Part shown: piece by piece, positions 46,923-56,392 of the stretch
Position numbering within the stretch: position 1 is the first letter of the stretch
Layout of the letters: every line of letters starts with the position of its first letter
Assembly (NCBI GenBank): GCA_017303615.1
Contig: JAFLCK010000009.1
Span: 1 to 64,000, forward strand
Direction: 5' to 3'
DNA length: 64,000 nt
Origin: Obscuribacter phosphatis_A
Lineage (GTDB): Bacteria > Cyanobacteriota > Vampirovibrionia > Obscuribacterales > Obscuribacteraceae
Made by a program: the position numbers and the translations under genes
Notes under the pieces: generated by a model
The model's input: the letters and a program-made list of their open reading frames with translations, nothing else
Told to the model about the DNA's origin: nothing
Databases searched by the model: none

Positions 46923-48674
46923 CTACTGTCCTGCTTGTCTGCGCCTAGCCAGATCGGCAAAGATATCATCCGGATTATCGACCATTCGATAGAGATGCCT
47001 ATCTTGCGGCGATATAGTGCCATTCTTCTCCATCTCTGCCAGCCAATTCTCAAGATGCCTATAATTCTGTTTGCCTACAAAATAGACAGGCGCCTCTTTC
47101 AACTTACCGGTCTGAATATGGGTTAGTGTATCGAGGGCTTCGGCGGCGGTTCCGATGCCGCCATCCTCCACCACAAAAACATCGCCCTGCTTCAAGACCT
47201 CCATGCGGGTGAAAAAATTACGGTGCTTGAGAGTCATGGTTTGATAGCCATTGCCGCGCTTCTCATGAGGCAACTTCAAGACCACGCCGATAGAATTCCC
47301 ACCGGCTTCATATGCACCGCGATTAGCCGCTTCCATAGTACCGGGTCCTCCCCCGGTCATAACGTCATAGCCTTCCTGGGCGGCACGACCGCCAATATAG
47401 CGAGCTCGCTCATATCTGAAATCGCCTTCTTTGAAACGCGCCGAACCATAAACCACAACAATCGGTTTTTGCGCAGGTCTAGTGTGTAAAGCTTCCAAGC
47501 CATAAGACAATTCTTGAAAGCCAGAGACTACAAGCTTCTTAGCGTCTACCGGCATCGCACTGGCGTCAATCTCATTGCGCACAGTCACCGAGGCCCGGTT
47601 GTGCCATTCTGGATGCACCTTATTTTCAGCAGCCAAAACCTCTGCCTTAGCAGGAATTCTCTGGTCAGGCTCAAAGGCATAACGCTCAGGATGTCCAGCC
47701 TTAATAGTTGTATCGGCAAGATGCTTCATATCTTCCGCTGTGCGTACACCTCTGATGCCGCTTGTCGGTCTAATTGCTTCATAAGCACGGGTGGCGCCGC
47801 CGAGCATCAAGCCGCCGAGAGCAAAGGTGCTGGCGGCATGAGCCCTCTCATCGCTGCCGGCAAAATCGCCCTTGAGCAAAAGAGAGCGCGAATCTGCCGC
47901 CAAAACTCCCGCTGCTGCACCGCTAGTGGTGGCGCTCACCAAATCATTTCGCAAAAGAGCATTGCCGCTGCGCTTCATGCCCATTGTGCCGGCGGTAAGA
48001 GCACCAAAAGCAAGAGCCGTAGAGGCAGCGTTGGCAGCCCGCTCATACCAAAAAGACTGACCGCCGCTTTGTTCACCATAAGTGGGAGTAAGCACTCCAC
48101 CCCAGAGAGCACCGGCTGCGGCCGCCTTACCCACAGAAGGCAGAGCTGTCTTAAGACCATAATTACCCATCAGTTCCATTTTGGTGACAGCCCCAGGTCC
48201 GACTGCCCGGTGGAAAAGCAGCATGGGAACGGCTCCCGCTGTTACTGCCGCAGCTACTTCTACCGTCCAAGCGGCACTGCCTCTTTCCGCTGCAGCTGGG
48301 GCATTGAAGATCTGCGATTTGCTTTCAAAACTTGTTCCCAATATCTTATCGCTCAACTGGGACGCACCGGTGAGCGGCGCCTGCACCAAGTTATAGGCAA
48401 AGACATCTCGAGCATGACCAAGCAGTGATTCGGGCCGGCGAGGCAGCTCAGAGCCATTAACTATTGAGGTTGTTGATGATTTTGCATCTAAGGGCTTGGT
48501 CGCACTCTCAGACACCTGCTCTCTAGATACAAGCTCGGCAACCCCTGAAGCAGTCGCCAAACGACCAGCCTGCAATTTCAAATCTAGCAGGTTTACTTTA
48601 CTAGTAGGCGCAAGATCAGACTCTTGCGAAGCCCGTTCAGGCGAGGGGCCCTCGTCGCCGACAAACTTATCCAA
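46923..48674 (-). CDS. LOG-family domain protein with long N-terminal extension
   Basis: The C-terminal part (about 403-575) is a lysine decarboxylase-like/LOG fold: VVVYGSARFKEGD, GGGPGTMEAANRGA, KHRNFF (R486) and DGGIGTAAEALD (E512), close to the LOG nucleotide 5'-monophosphate phosphoribohydrolase signature PGGxGTxxE. LOG enzymes release a base from nucleoside monophosphates. The first 400 residues have Ala/Gly-rich hydrophobic helices (about 135-160, 183-230, 250-300) and no recognised domain. Start is TTG 48674 with GGAGG 8 nt upstream. TPR gene follows after 27 nt. Confidence 0.82.
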   Translation of the reverse strand: MDKFVGDEGPSPERASQESDLAPTSKVNLLDLKLQAGRLATASGVAELVSREQVSESATKPLDAKSSTTSIVNGSELPRRPESLLGHARDVFAYNLVQAPLTGASQLSDKILGTSFESKSQIFNAPAAAERGSAAWTVEVAAAVTAGAVPMLLFHRAVGPGAVTKMELMGNYGLKTALPSVGKAAAAGALWGGVLTPTYGEQSGGQSFWYERAANAASTALAFGALTAGTMGMKRSGNALLRNDLVSATTSGAAAGVLAADSRSLLLKGDFAGSDERAHAASTFALGGLMLGGATRAYEAIRPTSGIRGVRTAEDMKHLADTTIKAGHPERYAFEPDQRIPAKAEVLAAENKVHPEWHNRASVTVRNEIDASAMPVDAKKLVVSGFQELSYGLEALHTRPAQKPIVVVYGSARFKEGDFRYERARYIGGRAAQEGYDVMTGGGPGTMEAANRGAYEAGGNSIGVVLKLPHEKRGNGYQTMTLKHRNFFTRMEVLKQGDVFVVEDGGIGTAAEALDTLTHIQTGKLKEAPVYFVGKQNYRHLENWLAEMEKNGTISPQDRHLYRMVDNPDDIFADLARRRQAGQ

Positions 48675-48753
48675 GCGTACCGCCTCCGCTCCAGATAGTG
48701 CCTTACTTAAAGCAAACTATCCATCGATACTAGTTATGGCAGCAAGAGAAAAC

Positions 48754-48771
48754 AATGGTGAAATCACCATT
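48754..48771. promoter_or_regulatory. perfect 8-2-8 palindrome upstream of the LOG-fusion gene
   Basis: AATGGTGA and TCACCATT surround a 2-nt centre, 80 bp upstream of the TTG start and just after the stop region of the exonuclease-like gene. It fits an operator or a short hairpin between the two genes. Confidence 0.4.
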
Positions 48772-48779
48772 AGGTACCT

Positions 48780-50024
48780 CTAGTCAACCTTAACTCCGAC
48801 CATTTTCCAAAATACCGGCTCGATTAAGACCTGAGTACCCTGTTTTCTAGCGGCCTCGGCTTCCGGTCCATTGAAGGCAGATTGGTTGCAGACCAAAAAA
48901 TCTAAAGACTTGCGCAGATCGCGCACCGGCGCCAGACCGGTCTTCTGCGCCGAGGCAAAGGCTTCTTCCAGACTGAGACGACGCCCTTGCATACTGGCCT
49001 CGGGTGCAGAAGCAAACTTGATGGTCTTACCGGCCAGTTTACTCGCCTCAACATCATAAATTGACCAGGCAGAGCGAGGAGAATCATGGGCTTGACTGAT
49101 TATTTCTTTCAGCTCCCGGTCGGCAATCCCCAGGCATTTGGCAACTTCGGCAATGCGGGGACTGTCAGGGGCGACATTGACGCCCCCGGAAAAACAAAGA
49201 CGAATCATGTCGCGCAGATATTTTTGATGCAAAGATTCGATTTGCAAACGGCTCAACCCCGAGGACAGAGCAATCGACATCAGAGCGTCGGCTTCATCTA
49301 GGGTTATGACACCATCGGCCAAAACTTCATCGAGCTTTTGGTAATAGCTGGCGATGCTGGCGCTGGCAGCCGGAGGCAAGTTACTGGTGAGAACTTGCAG
49401 CCCACCAGAGACAATACGGTGGGCGCCGCTGCGACTGAGAACCGCTTTCTGGTCACCGCCGCCTAAAGAGGAGAAACCAGATAAACGGCAAACCCCGGAT
49501 ACGCCAAGATCGGCAAGGCTTAGCCCTTCATATTCGGCCAACTGCAAATAGCGAGGGGTCAGTTTCTCAATTGCTTGAGCTCTAGAAATCGGCGCCTGGC
49601 GCTCTAGATCTTCTTCCATCTCAGGCTGCCAAAGTCCGAAATGCTTCAGACAGAAAACCAAGCGCCTGTCACTTGGACCAAAGCGATAAGCCAAATCAAT
49701 CAGACCGAGACAAGCAAGATTGTCGATTTTGATATTGCTTTCAGCCAAGGCCGCAGACAAGAAACCCAACTGAAAGGTGGGATTGTGGCAAACCAGAATA
49801 CGCCCGTCTATGGTCGCAGCAAGCAGGGGGGCAACCACATTGAAAGGTGGTGCGTGCTCATACTCTGGTCCCAAACTCAAATCACCAAGGGGACGAAGTA
49901 AACTATCCAACCGCTCAATTTCTGCACCCTTGTCGTCAAAGACCAATAGGGCGATTTCAACTATCTGGTCACCTTTCTTGCGTATACCAGTGGTGTCGAG
50001 GGCAAGAGCAACAAATTCCGGCAT
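48780..50024 (-). CDS. degenerate DnaQ-like exonuclease fused to a BRCT-like domain
   Basis: From ATG 50024 the protein has 414 residues. The N-terminal DEDD exonuclease fold (about 3-165) keeps the scaffold: ALDTTGI at Exo I, HNPTFQLGFL at Exo II. Yet the canonical D-x-E of Exo I is A8-L-D10 and the Exo II Asp is Q85; no clear Exo III Asp is seen, so activity is doubtful. A helical middle (about 225-310) precedes a BRCT-like C-terminus (about 340-414). Such proteins act in DNA repair or replication. The open frame to 50375 is a shadow of the neighbour's gene. Confidence 0.75.
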   Translation of the reverse strand: MPEFVALALDTTGIRKKGDQIVEIALLVFDDKGAEIERLDSLLRPLGDLSLGPEYEHAPPFNVVAPLLAATIDGRILVCHNPTFQLGFLSAALAESNIKIDNLACLGLIDLAYRFGPSDRRLVFCLKHFGLWQPEMEEDLERQAPISRAQAIEKLTPRYLQLAEYEGLSLADLGVSGVCRLSGFSSLGGGDQKAVLSRSGAHRIVSGGLQVLTSNLPPAASASIASYYQKLDEVLADGVITLDEADALMSIALSSGLSRLQIESLHQKYLRDMIRLCFSGGVNVAPDSPRIAEVAKCLGIADRELKEIISQAHDSPRSAWSIYDVEASKLAGKTIKFASAPEASMQGRRLSLEEAFASAQKTGLAPVRDLRKSLDFLVCNQSAFNGPEAEAARKQGTQVLIEPVFWKMVGVKVD

Positions 50025-50162
50025 AGAGCACTCGTTATTATCAAAACCCAAAGTCCAAAATAGAGACAAGAGACAAGATAAATGTGCCCATAAAAGCTGG
50101 TGGGAAACATAGATTTTTATGTAATTGGGCACAACAAAGCTAGACTCCAATCGTGGTCCAGC

Positions 50163-53087
50163 ATGGAAGACAGCACCGACCAGAAGAAAAAGCTCCAGCC
50201 CGGGACTTTTGACAGATCTTTTGAAGAGACTTCTGAAAGATCTTTCAAAGAATCTTTCAAAGAATCTGGCGAAGTACCGGTGCTGGATTTTAAGACTTTC
50301 TGCGAAACAGCACCGATGCCGCTTGCCGTGGTCGACCAAGAAGGTCGGATAATCTTTGCCAACAGAGCTGACCAAGCAATTCTAGGGCTGTCGGAAGACT
50401 CTTATATCGGCTCAAAACTATCAGACCATTACGGCGAAGCGGCCAGCGAAACGCTGGAGACTATGGAAAGGGAATCAATAGCCGAAGTCAATCAAGTTTT
50501 TCATGCCAATGACAAGATAGGAAGCAAGAGGTCAATTCTGCTGCGCATCTGCAAGCAGCAACAGGGCCGCTTTGTAATCTTTGCAGCCGATGTCACCGAA
50601 GAAAGACGCAGCGCCCTGCTGAGAGATTTGCAATACGAAACCACCATGCTTTTAGTTGGTGCCGGCAGTATTTCACAAGCCCTCAGCCAGCTGACCGAAA
50701 GAATCAAATTGCTGCTCGACTATGACTGCGGCTTGGTTTGGAAAGCCGACGAAAAGAGCAATCGTCTGGACAGAGTCGTTTTCGTCGCCGATGAGCGTGA
50801 AGAGCATGAATATCTGCTTGCCCGTTCGGTTTCTATACCAATGATTATTGGCGCCGGCTTTCCTGCCACCAGTTGGTTTTCAGGCAAATGTGAAAATCTC
50901 AGTCTAAGCCGCAACAGCACAATATTCAATGAAACCGACTCGCGACTGGCACGCAATTATAAAAGCGCCCTGGTTTTTCCTATAAACATCGGCAAAAAAA
51001 GTTGGGGCTTGATGGCCTTCTTCAGCGCCGAGCTAATTAAACAAAACGAAGACGTAATCTCAGTTCTCAATTCTATTGGCTTGCAAATTGGCCAATTCGT
51101 TGACCGCATAGAAGCCAATGAAGCCTATCTCAAAGCCCAGGAGAGATATTATGTGGCCATCACCGGCTCCAACGACGGCATTTGGGACTGGGATCTGCTC
51201 TCTAACGAAGTCTTTTATTCATCGAGATACAAAGAACAACTGGGCTTTGAAGAAACTGAATTGGAAGATAACTTCGACGCTTTTCGCTCTCTTTGCCATC
51301 CGGAAGACTACCCGCGGGTCATGGACGAGGTGCAAAATCATATTGAAAGAAAGACACCCTACGACGTCGAATTTCGCATGATGACAAAAGCCGGGCAATA
51401 CAAATGGATATCAGCCCGCGGTCAAGCAATCTGGAATAGTATGGGCAGACCAGTGCGCATGGCTGGTTCACACCGCGACATCGATCAGATAAAGGCAGCC
51501 GAACAAGAAAGACTGGCCTACGAAAGAAAAATTCAAGCCAGCGAAGCCATGTTTAGACAATTGGCAGAAAATATCAGAGAGGTCTTTTGGATCTTCGACC
51601 TAGAGAGCCGCAGCTTTCTCTATGCCTCCCCCGCCTACGAAGAGTTCTTCAAAGGCACCTGTCAGGACCTTTACAGAGACCCGGAGACATTCTACAGTGA
51701 AGTTCATCCAGAAGATCTAGACCGAGTGCAAGCCACCCTGCAAGACCCCAATATTGCCGACACAGGTAAAGATATAGAATTTCGCATAAAGGGACGTCCG
51801 CCCGAGCGCGCCTTGCCCGAAATCGGTCTTGAGAGCCAACGCTGGCTCTGGTCGAGGGTCTTTCCGGTAAAGAGCGAAAGCGGCAAAACAATTAGATTGT
51901 GCGGTATCGCCCACGATATCACCGAAAAGAAGGAAGTAGAAAGACGAGTAGGTGAGTTTTACGCTACTGTTTCGCATGAACTGCGCACACCCCTGACGGC
52001 TATTCGCGCCGCACTCGGCTTAATAGAAGGCGGCTTGGAAGGCGGCAACAATCAAGAAACCATCGATTACACCACAGTGGCCAGAGAAAACTGCGACCGC
52101 CTGATCAGGCTAATCAACGACATCTTGGATATTCGCAAACTGGAAGCCAAAAAGCTGGAACTGAAAACTTCGGTGGTGAATGCAGTCGACATCGTGCTGC
52201 ATACTATTGAATCACTGAAAGCCTATAGTGAACAAAGAAGTGTCAAAGTTCTATTGGAAAAGGCAGAGCCAGTCGACTGTCTCGCCGACAGAGATCGTCT
52301 CATTCAGATTTTGACCAATCTCATCTCAAACGCCATCAAATTTACCCCCCAAGGCAGCCAAGTCTTAGTAGGGGTCATCTTACTGCAAGACGAAAACAAC
52401 GACATGCAAAAGGTGAAATTCTCGGTCAAAGACCAGGGACCGGGCATTAAGGAAAACGAGAAAGGCGAACTATTCGGACTCTTTCAGCAACTATCGCGAC
52501 TGGAAAATGAAGAGAATACCGGCTCTGGTCTAGGTTTGGCCATATCAAAAGCCTTGGTGGAAGAAATGCAAGGTGAGATCGGAGTGGAAAGCAAGACTGG
52601 AGAGGGCGCCCATTTCTGGTTCACGATTCCACGCCCCGGCTCGATGACGAAAAACCTGCCCGATTTGGTCAAAGAACAGTCAATAACGCTTACCAATACC
52701 TTACCCTGCGAGCCTGCACGGTTGCTTATTTTGGAAGACAGCGACTCGATAGCCATGCTACTAAAAGCTTTTCTGGGCAGGAAAGGCTTCCAAACCAAAA
52801 GAGCAGCCTCAGTGGCGCAGGCAAAAGACTATGCCACAAGCGAGCATTTCGACCTAATCTTCGCCGACATCCACCTGCCAGACGGCAATGGTATCGACTT
52901 CATCAACTGGCTGCACGCGAGACAATCAGACCTGGCTACACCGGTGGTGGTGCTGTCCGGGGCAGAAAATCCCGGACACTCGATCAACAATCCACATCTA
53001 ATTGACTATGTGCGCAAGCCTTTCGACGGCGAGTCACTGCTTAAGATACTGGCAGCCAGACTCTATCGCGGTGGACGACTGCACTAG
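50163..53087 (+). CDS. hybrid sensor histidine kinase with PAS, GAF and receiver domains
   Basis: About 974 residues. Order: short repeat-like Ser/Phe/Glu segment, PAS (about 40-145), GAF-like (about 155-320), PAS (about 330-450), PAS (about 465-590), HisKA with H605 in TVSHELRTPL, HATPase (about 650-840, NLISNAIKF, DQGPGIKENE, GSGLGLAIS), and a C-terminal receiver with D902 in FADIHLPDG. No membrane helix is present, so it senses a cytoplasmic signal. ATG 50163 is chosen; a GTG at 50100 would add 21 residues. No output gene is adjacent. Confidence 0.92.
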   Translation: MEDSTDQKKKLQPGTFDRSFEETSERSFKESFKESGEVPVLDFKTFCETAPMPLAVVDQEGRIIFANRADQAILGLSEDSYIGSKLSDHYGEAASETLETMERESIAEVNQVFHANDKIGSKRSILLRICKQQQGRFVIFAADVTEERRSALLRDLQYETTMLLVGAGSISQALSQLTERIKLLLDYDCGLVWKADEKSNRLDRVVFVADEREEHEYLLARSVSIPMIIGAGFPATSWFSGKCENLSLSRNSTIFNETDSRLARNYKSALVFPINIGKKSWGLMAFFSAELIKQNEDVISVLNSIGLQIGQFVDRIEANEAYLKAQERYYVAITGSNDGIWDWDLLSNEVFYSSRYKEQLGFEETELEDNFDAFRSLCHPEDYPRVMDEVQNHIERKTPYDVEFRMMTKAGQYKWISARGQAIWNSMGRPVRMAGSHRDIDQIKAAEQERLAYERKIQASEAMFRQLAENIREVFWIFDLESRSFLYASPAYEEFFKGTCQDLYRDPETFYSEVHPEDLDRVQATLQDPNIADTGKDIEFRIKGRPPERALPEIGLESQRWLWSRVFPVKSESGKTIRLCGIAHDITEKKEVERRVGEFYATVSHELRTPLTAIRAALGLIEGGLEGGNNQETIDYTTVARENCDRLIRLINDILDIRKLEAKKLELKTSVVNAVDIVLHTIESLKAYSEQRSVKVLLEKAEPVDCLADRDRLIQILTNLISNAIKFTPQGSQVLVGVILLQDENNDMQKVKFSVKDQGPGIKENEKGELFGLFQQLSRLENEENTGSGLGLAISKALVEEMQGEIGVESKTGEGAHFWFTIPRPGSMTKNLPDLVKEQSITLTNTLPCEPARLLILEDSDSIAMLLKAFLGRKGFQTKRAASVAQAKDYATSEHFDLIFADIHLPDGNGIDFINWLHARQSDLATPVVVLSGAENPGHSINNPHLIDYVRKPFDGESLLKILAARLYRGGRLH

Positions 53088-53088
53088 C

Positions 53089-54153
53089 CTAATAGGCCCA
53101 GCGAATCAGAGAAGCACCGGTGGAAAGTCCGGCCCCCATGGCCGCAAATAGAACCAGATCGCCTTTCTTGAGCCGACCAGAGTCAAGGGCGGTAGCCAGA
53201 GCCAGCGGTATGGTACCAGCAGTGGTATTACCATACTCCTCAATATTGATCACAACTTTTTCCATCGGCATGCCAAGACGCTCAACTGCAGACTTAATTA
53301 TGCGCAAATTGGCCTGGTGGGGCACAAAAACATCTACGTCTTGACCGGTAAGGCTGTTGCGCTCAAGCAGACGCACACAGAGATCGGGCATGCGTTTAGT
53401 GGCAAACTTAAAAACGACGGGACCATCTTGTTTGACGAAGTGATCATGATTCTCTACTGTTTTGTGGCTGGAAGGATGTTTGCTACCGCCGCCCGGCACA
53501 CAAAGGAAATCCCCGCCCGAACCGTCTACTTCATGCAAATAATCGATAAAACAGCCGTCTTCTTCACTTTCTGAAGGCTGCAATAGTACAGCACCACCGC
53601 CGTCGCCAAAAATAATGCAAGTTTGGCGATCTGTATAGTCGACGATACTGGACATGACATCCATACCAATGACCAGAACATTCTTGTGGCAACCGCTCAT
53701 AATAAATTGGGCGCCGACCTGCAAAGCATAAAGAAAGCCCGAACAGGCGATGGAAAGATCAAACCCCCAGGCATGGGGAGCACCGATCTTATGCTGCACT
53801 AGACAGGCGGTGGCAGGCAGCATCATGTCTGGGGTGATGGTGGCGAAGACAATAAGCTCGATATCTTTAGGGTCTACACCCGCTTTCTTACAAGCTTCAA
53901 GGGCAGCCTTGGCACCAAGATCCGAGCAGGTCTCGCCTTCCGAAACGATATAGCGATTTTTGATACCTGTACGTTCGGTGATCCACTGGTCTGATGTTTC
54001 CACCATTTTTTCCAGGTCAAAATTAGTAAGACGACGCGAAGGCACGGCCGTACCAACTGCGCTTATCTTGACGAGGGCTGGCTTACCGCGGTACGCAAGA
54101 GCGGGAAAGGGTGCAGTCATAGTCATTTTTGACTCAGTGCTTGAAGTATTCAA
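53089..54153 (-). CDS. fabH: 3-oxoacyl-ACP synthase III
   Basis: FabH condenses acetyl-CoA with malonyl-ACP to start fatty acid synthesis in the cytoplasm. The triad is visible: C137 in DLSIACSGF, the His in FVPHQANLRI and the Asn in YGNTTAGTI. SDQWITERTGI is a typical N-terminal motif. It has about 25 extra residues before the usual start. The first codon is TTG 54153 with GGAG 5 nt upstream; ATGs at 54126 and 54120 are alternatives. No other fab gene is near. Its stop faces that of the sensor kinase. Confidence 0.94.
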   Translation of the reverse strand: MNTSSTESKMTMTAPFPALAYRGKPALVKISAVGTAVPSRRLTNFDLEKMVETSDQWITERTGIKNRYIVSEGETCSDLGAKAALEACKKAGVDPKDIELIVFATITPDMMLPATACLVQHKIGAPHAWGFDLSIACSGFLYALQVGAQFIMSGCHKNVLVIGMDVMSSIVDYTDRQTCIIFGDGGGAVLLQPSESEEDGCFIDYLHEVDGSGGDFLCVPGGGSKHPSSHKTVENHDHFVKQDGPVVFKFATKRMPDLCVRLLERNSLTGQDVDVFVPHQANLRIIKSAVERLGMPMEKVVINIEEYGNTTAGTIPLALATALDSGRLKKGDLVLFAAMGAGLSTGASLIRWAY

Positions 54154-54386
54154 AAGGACTCCAGTTTGATGCAGTATCGCTTTATTCTATTTGAATTTAG
54201 CGATTTTCCATCAGGTAAATAGTAAGAAGCGCATAAGCATAGAACCGGCAAGAAGCAAGACCGGCCGATACAGCCTCAGCCAGTTTGCCCTCGATTTATA
54301 AATGCATCTCACAAAGCTATAAAGGTTTACTTTGCAAGCCTATTCTAAGCGCCGATTCATAATCGCCTCGACTAATTGCTTGCTTG

Positions 54387-54755
54387 TCACTTGCTCATTG
54401 TCGCGGCAAGCATCTGCTGAAATATCTTGGAGTCCATTATGGCCAAGAACTTGCGTCCATCAGAAAGCTCGCACATAGCACAAACATTTTTGCGATTGCC
54501 GCCCATTGTGGCACCGGCCAGTAAGCCCAGGGGCCCCATGACTAAACTGCCGGCAATCGCCCAGCCCAAGGTCTGGGCGAGATGCTTGGCCGACTCTTCG
54601 GTCTTTACTTCGATTTTGGTCAAATCGCTCGTGATGTTTATCTGGTCAAAACCACCCCAGAGCACACCGCCGTTATATTCCCAGTCACCGGGAGGAATAT
54701 CGCCGGCTAGTACTTTCACCTTTTTTGTATCGAAAATTTTGGTCAGACTATCCAT
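54387..54755 (-). CDS. small hypothetical protein with Gly-rich hydrophobic stretch
   Basis: The 122-residue protein has a beta-rich N-terminal part (about 10-60) and a Gly/Ala-rich hydrophobic stretch (about 68-88, WAIAGSLVMGPLGLLAG), then a short end with CAMCELSDGRKFLAIMDS. The layout resembles bacterial PH-like or SHOCT-associated small proteins, without a confident match. It sits upstream of nothing obvious in the operon; fabH lies downstream across a gap of 230 bp. Confidence 0.6.
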   Translation of the reverse strand: MDSLTKIFDTKKVKVLAGDIPPGDWEYNGGVLWGGFDQINITSDLTKIEVKTEESAKHLAQTLGWAIAGSLVMGPLGLLAGATMGGNRKNVCAMCELSDGRKFLAIMDSKIFQQMLAATMSK

Positions 54756-54850
54756 TTCTCTCAGCTCTCTCTAGACGGGTGCTCACCACCGGCGGTATCA
54801 CAACACAAACAAAACGATATTTCAACTAAGCAACAGGCAAGAAGCTATCT

Positions 54851-55318
54851 CTATTTTACGAACGCCTCTACATATTGGCTTAGGTAGGGCAGCCGAACAT
54901 CTTTACCTTGATAAGCCTTATAAGCAAGAGCCACGCTCAAAGCCAGATAGCCGAGCGAGGCCAACATATTGACCAACAAAATCAACGTGCCCAAAACCCC
55001 ACCAATGATGGGAATAGGCAATAGAGTAGAACCGATGCCGCCCACCACCATTGAAATTATGGTGAAGCCGACCGTCAGCGCTAAAGACTGAACAGCATGA
55101 AACTTGGCAAGCCGAGCATTATCAGACGGCGACATATAGACCAGCACACTGGCGGCGATGCCGACAACAGGCAAGGGTGCATAACAAATTGCCAAGGCCA
55201 GATTAGTAGCGATAGGCTTATCGAAAATGATGGTTCTACTTGGGGACATCACCGGAGGCTCGATATCCGAATTATTTATCTCTTTGTTCAATCTGGGTTT
55301 TTCATCCGGCTGAACCAT
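54851..55318 (-). CDS. DUF4870-like membrane protein
   Basis: The 155-residue protein has three membrane helices (about 32-50, 68-100, 104-128). The pattern ARLAKFHAVQSLALTVGF and, at the end, AYQGKDVRLPYL match DUF4870-type (Tic20-like) small membrane proteins. Its role is unknown. It probably has its own promoter in the region to the divergent kinase. Confidence 0.8.
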   Translation of the reverse strand: MVQPDEKPRLNKEINNSDIEPPVMSPSRTIIFDKPIATNLALAICYAPLPVVGIAASVLVYMSPSDNARLAKFHAVQSLALTVGFTIISMVVGGIGSTLLPIPIIGGVLGTLILLVNMLASLGYLALSVALAYKAYQGKDVRLPYLSQYVEAFVK

Positions 55319-55501
55319 GATTACTAAGCTCCTTTAAGCTGTCTTTGTTAACCATATCCGACAACCTGGATTGTGGCAAATTTAGGAATTTCCAATTGAC
55401 AGACATAGACTGGACCAAACGGGGTAAAATCTAAGCTGGCGGCACTTTAGCAGACTAGTGCCTTTGTGCCTGGCATTTAGTTTGGATTAAACTAGTCTGG
55501 A

Positions 55502-56392
55502 TTGGTTTGGATTGGAAGTTTGCCAAAGGACACATTAATCGGGACGGTCCTGGACGATCGATATGAAATCCTCGCCGAAGTGGGCAGAGGAGCCTTGGGC
55601 GTTGTCTATAAAGCCCGGCATTTGGTCATGGAAAAAACTGTGGCAGTCAAGATTCTTTTCGGCGAAGTAGACGTCGATAAAGATGAAACCAATTTCCTCA
55701 GGTTTCAAAGAGAGGCCCAGGCGGCCAGTTCGATGAGCCACCCCAACATAGTCACCGTCTATGACTTCGGTTTTTCCAAGCAGAAAACACCCTACCTGGT
55801 TATGGACTACATCGAAGGCGTCAACCTGAAAGAAGTCTTGAGCCGCCACCAACGTCTGCCGGTAGAAAGAGCCGTACAAATCTTTCTGCAAATGTGCAGC
55901 GCCCTAGAACACGCTCACAGTAAGGGCATTCTGCACCGCGATATCAAGCCGGAAAACGTTGTCCTGCTTCGCACCAGCTGGAATCCGGAATTTGTCAAAC
56001 TGGTGGATTTCGGCATTGCCAAATATGTGAACGAGCCCCGAAATAATTCTAAGAAACTGACCATGGACGGACAAGTTCTTGGCACCCCGGCCTATATGAG
56101 CCCGGAACAAGTAATGGGCGACCGTCTCGACCCCCGTTCCGATGTTTATTGTATGGGAGTGTTGATGTACCATTCGGTGTCCGGACGCCTACCCATACTG
56201 GGGACAACTTCGGCCGATACAATGAGCCGCCACATATCAGATAAACCCAAAGAATTCCAAGAAATTTGTCCCAACATACCCATTCCTTTTAAACTCGAAA
56301 GAACTATTTTCAAGGCACTGAAAAAACATCCGCAAGACCGCCACCAATCGATGAAAGAACTCTTTATTGAGTTGGAAAACTACAAAGACTGA
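55502..56392 (+). CDS. soluble Ser/Thr protein kinase
   Basis: The 296-residue Hanks-type kinase consists almost only of the catalytic domain (about 18-293): GRGALGVVYKA loop, K in TVAVKIL, LHRDIKPEN catalytic loop, VDFGIAKY and TPAYMSPEQ. There is no membrane helix, unlike the tandem kinases near 30-34 kb. The first start of the frame is TTG 55502; TTG 55520 is an alternative. TGATG links its stop to the next ATG, so it is translated with an exported hydrolase. Confidence 0.9.
   Translation: MVWIGSLPKDTLIGTVLDDRYEILAEVGRGALGVVYKARHLVMEKTVAVKILFGEVDVDKDETNFLRFQREAQAASSMSHPNIVTVYDFGFSKQKTPYLVMDYIEGVNLKEVLSRHQRLPVERAVQIFLQMCSALEHAHSKGILHRDIKPENVVLLRTSWNPEFVKLVDFGIAKYVNEPRNNSKKLTMDGQVLGTPAYMSPEQVMGDRLDPRSDVYCMGVLMYHSVSGRLPILGTTSADTMSRHISDKPKEFQEICPNIPIPFKLERTIFKALKKHPQDRHQSMKELFIELENYKD

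Noticed and set aside
47514..48428. 304-codon plus-strand frame
   Set aside because: It is antisense to the LOG-fusion gene in an Ala/Gly-rich region that frees the opposite strand of stops; the product is low-complexity.
50205..50272. AGATCTTTC-type repeats as a regulatory array
   Set aside because: They are in frame within the N-terminus of the sensor kinase and encode repeated Ser-Phe-Lys/Glu units.
50025..50375. N-terminal extension of the exonuclease-like frame
   Set aside because: It overlaps the divergent sensor kinase gene; the exonuclease fold begins right at ATG 50024.
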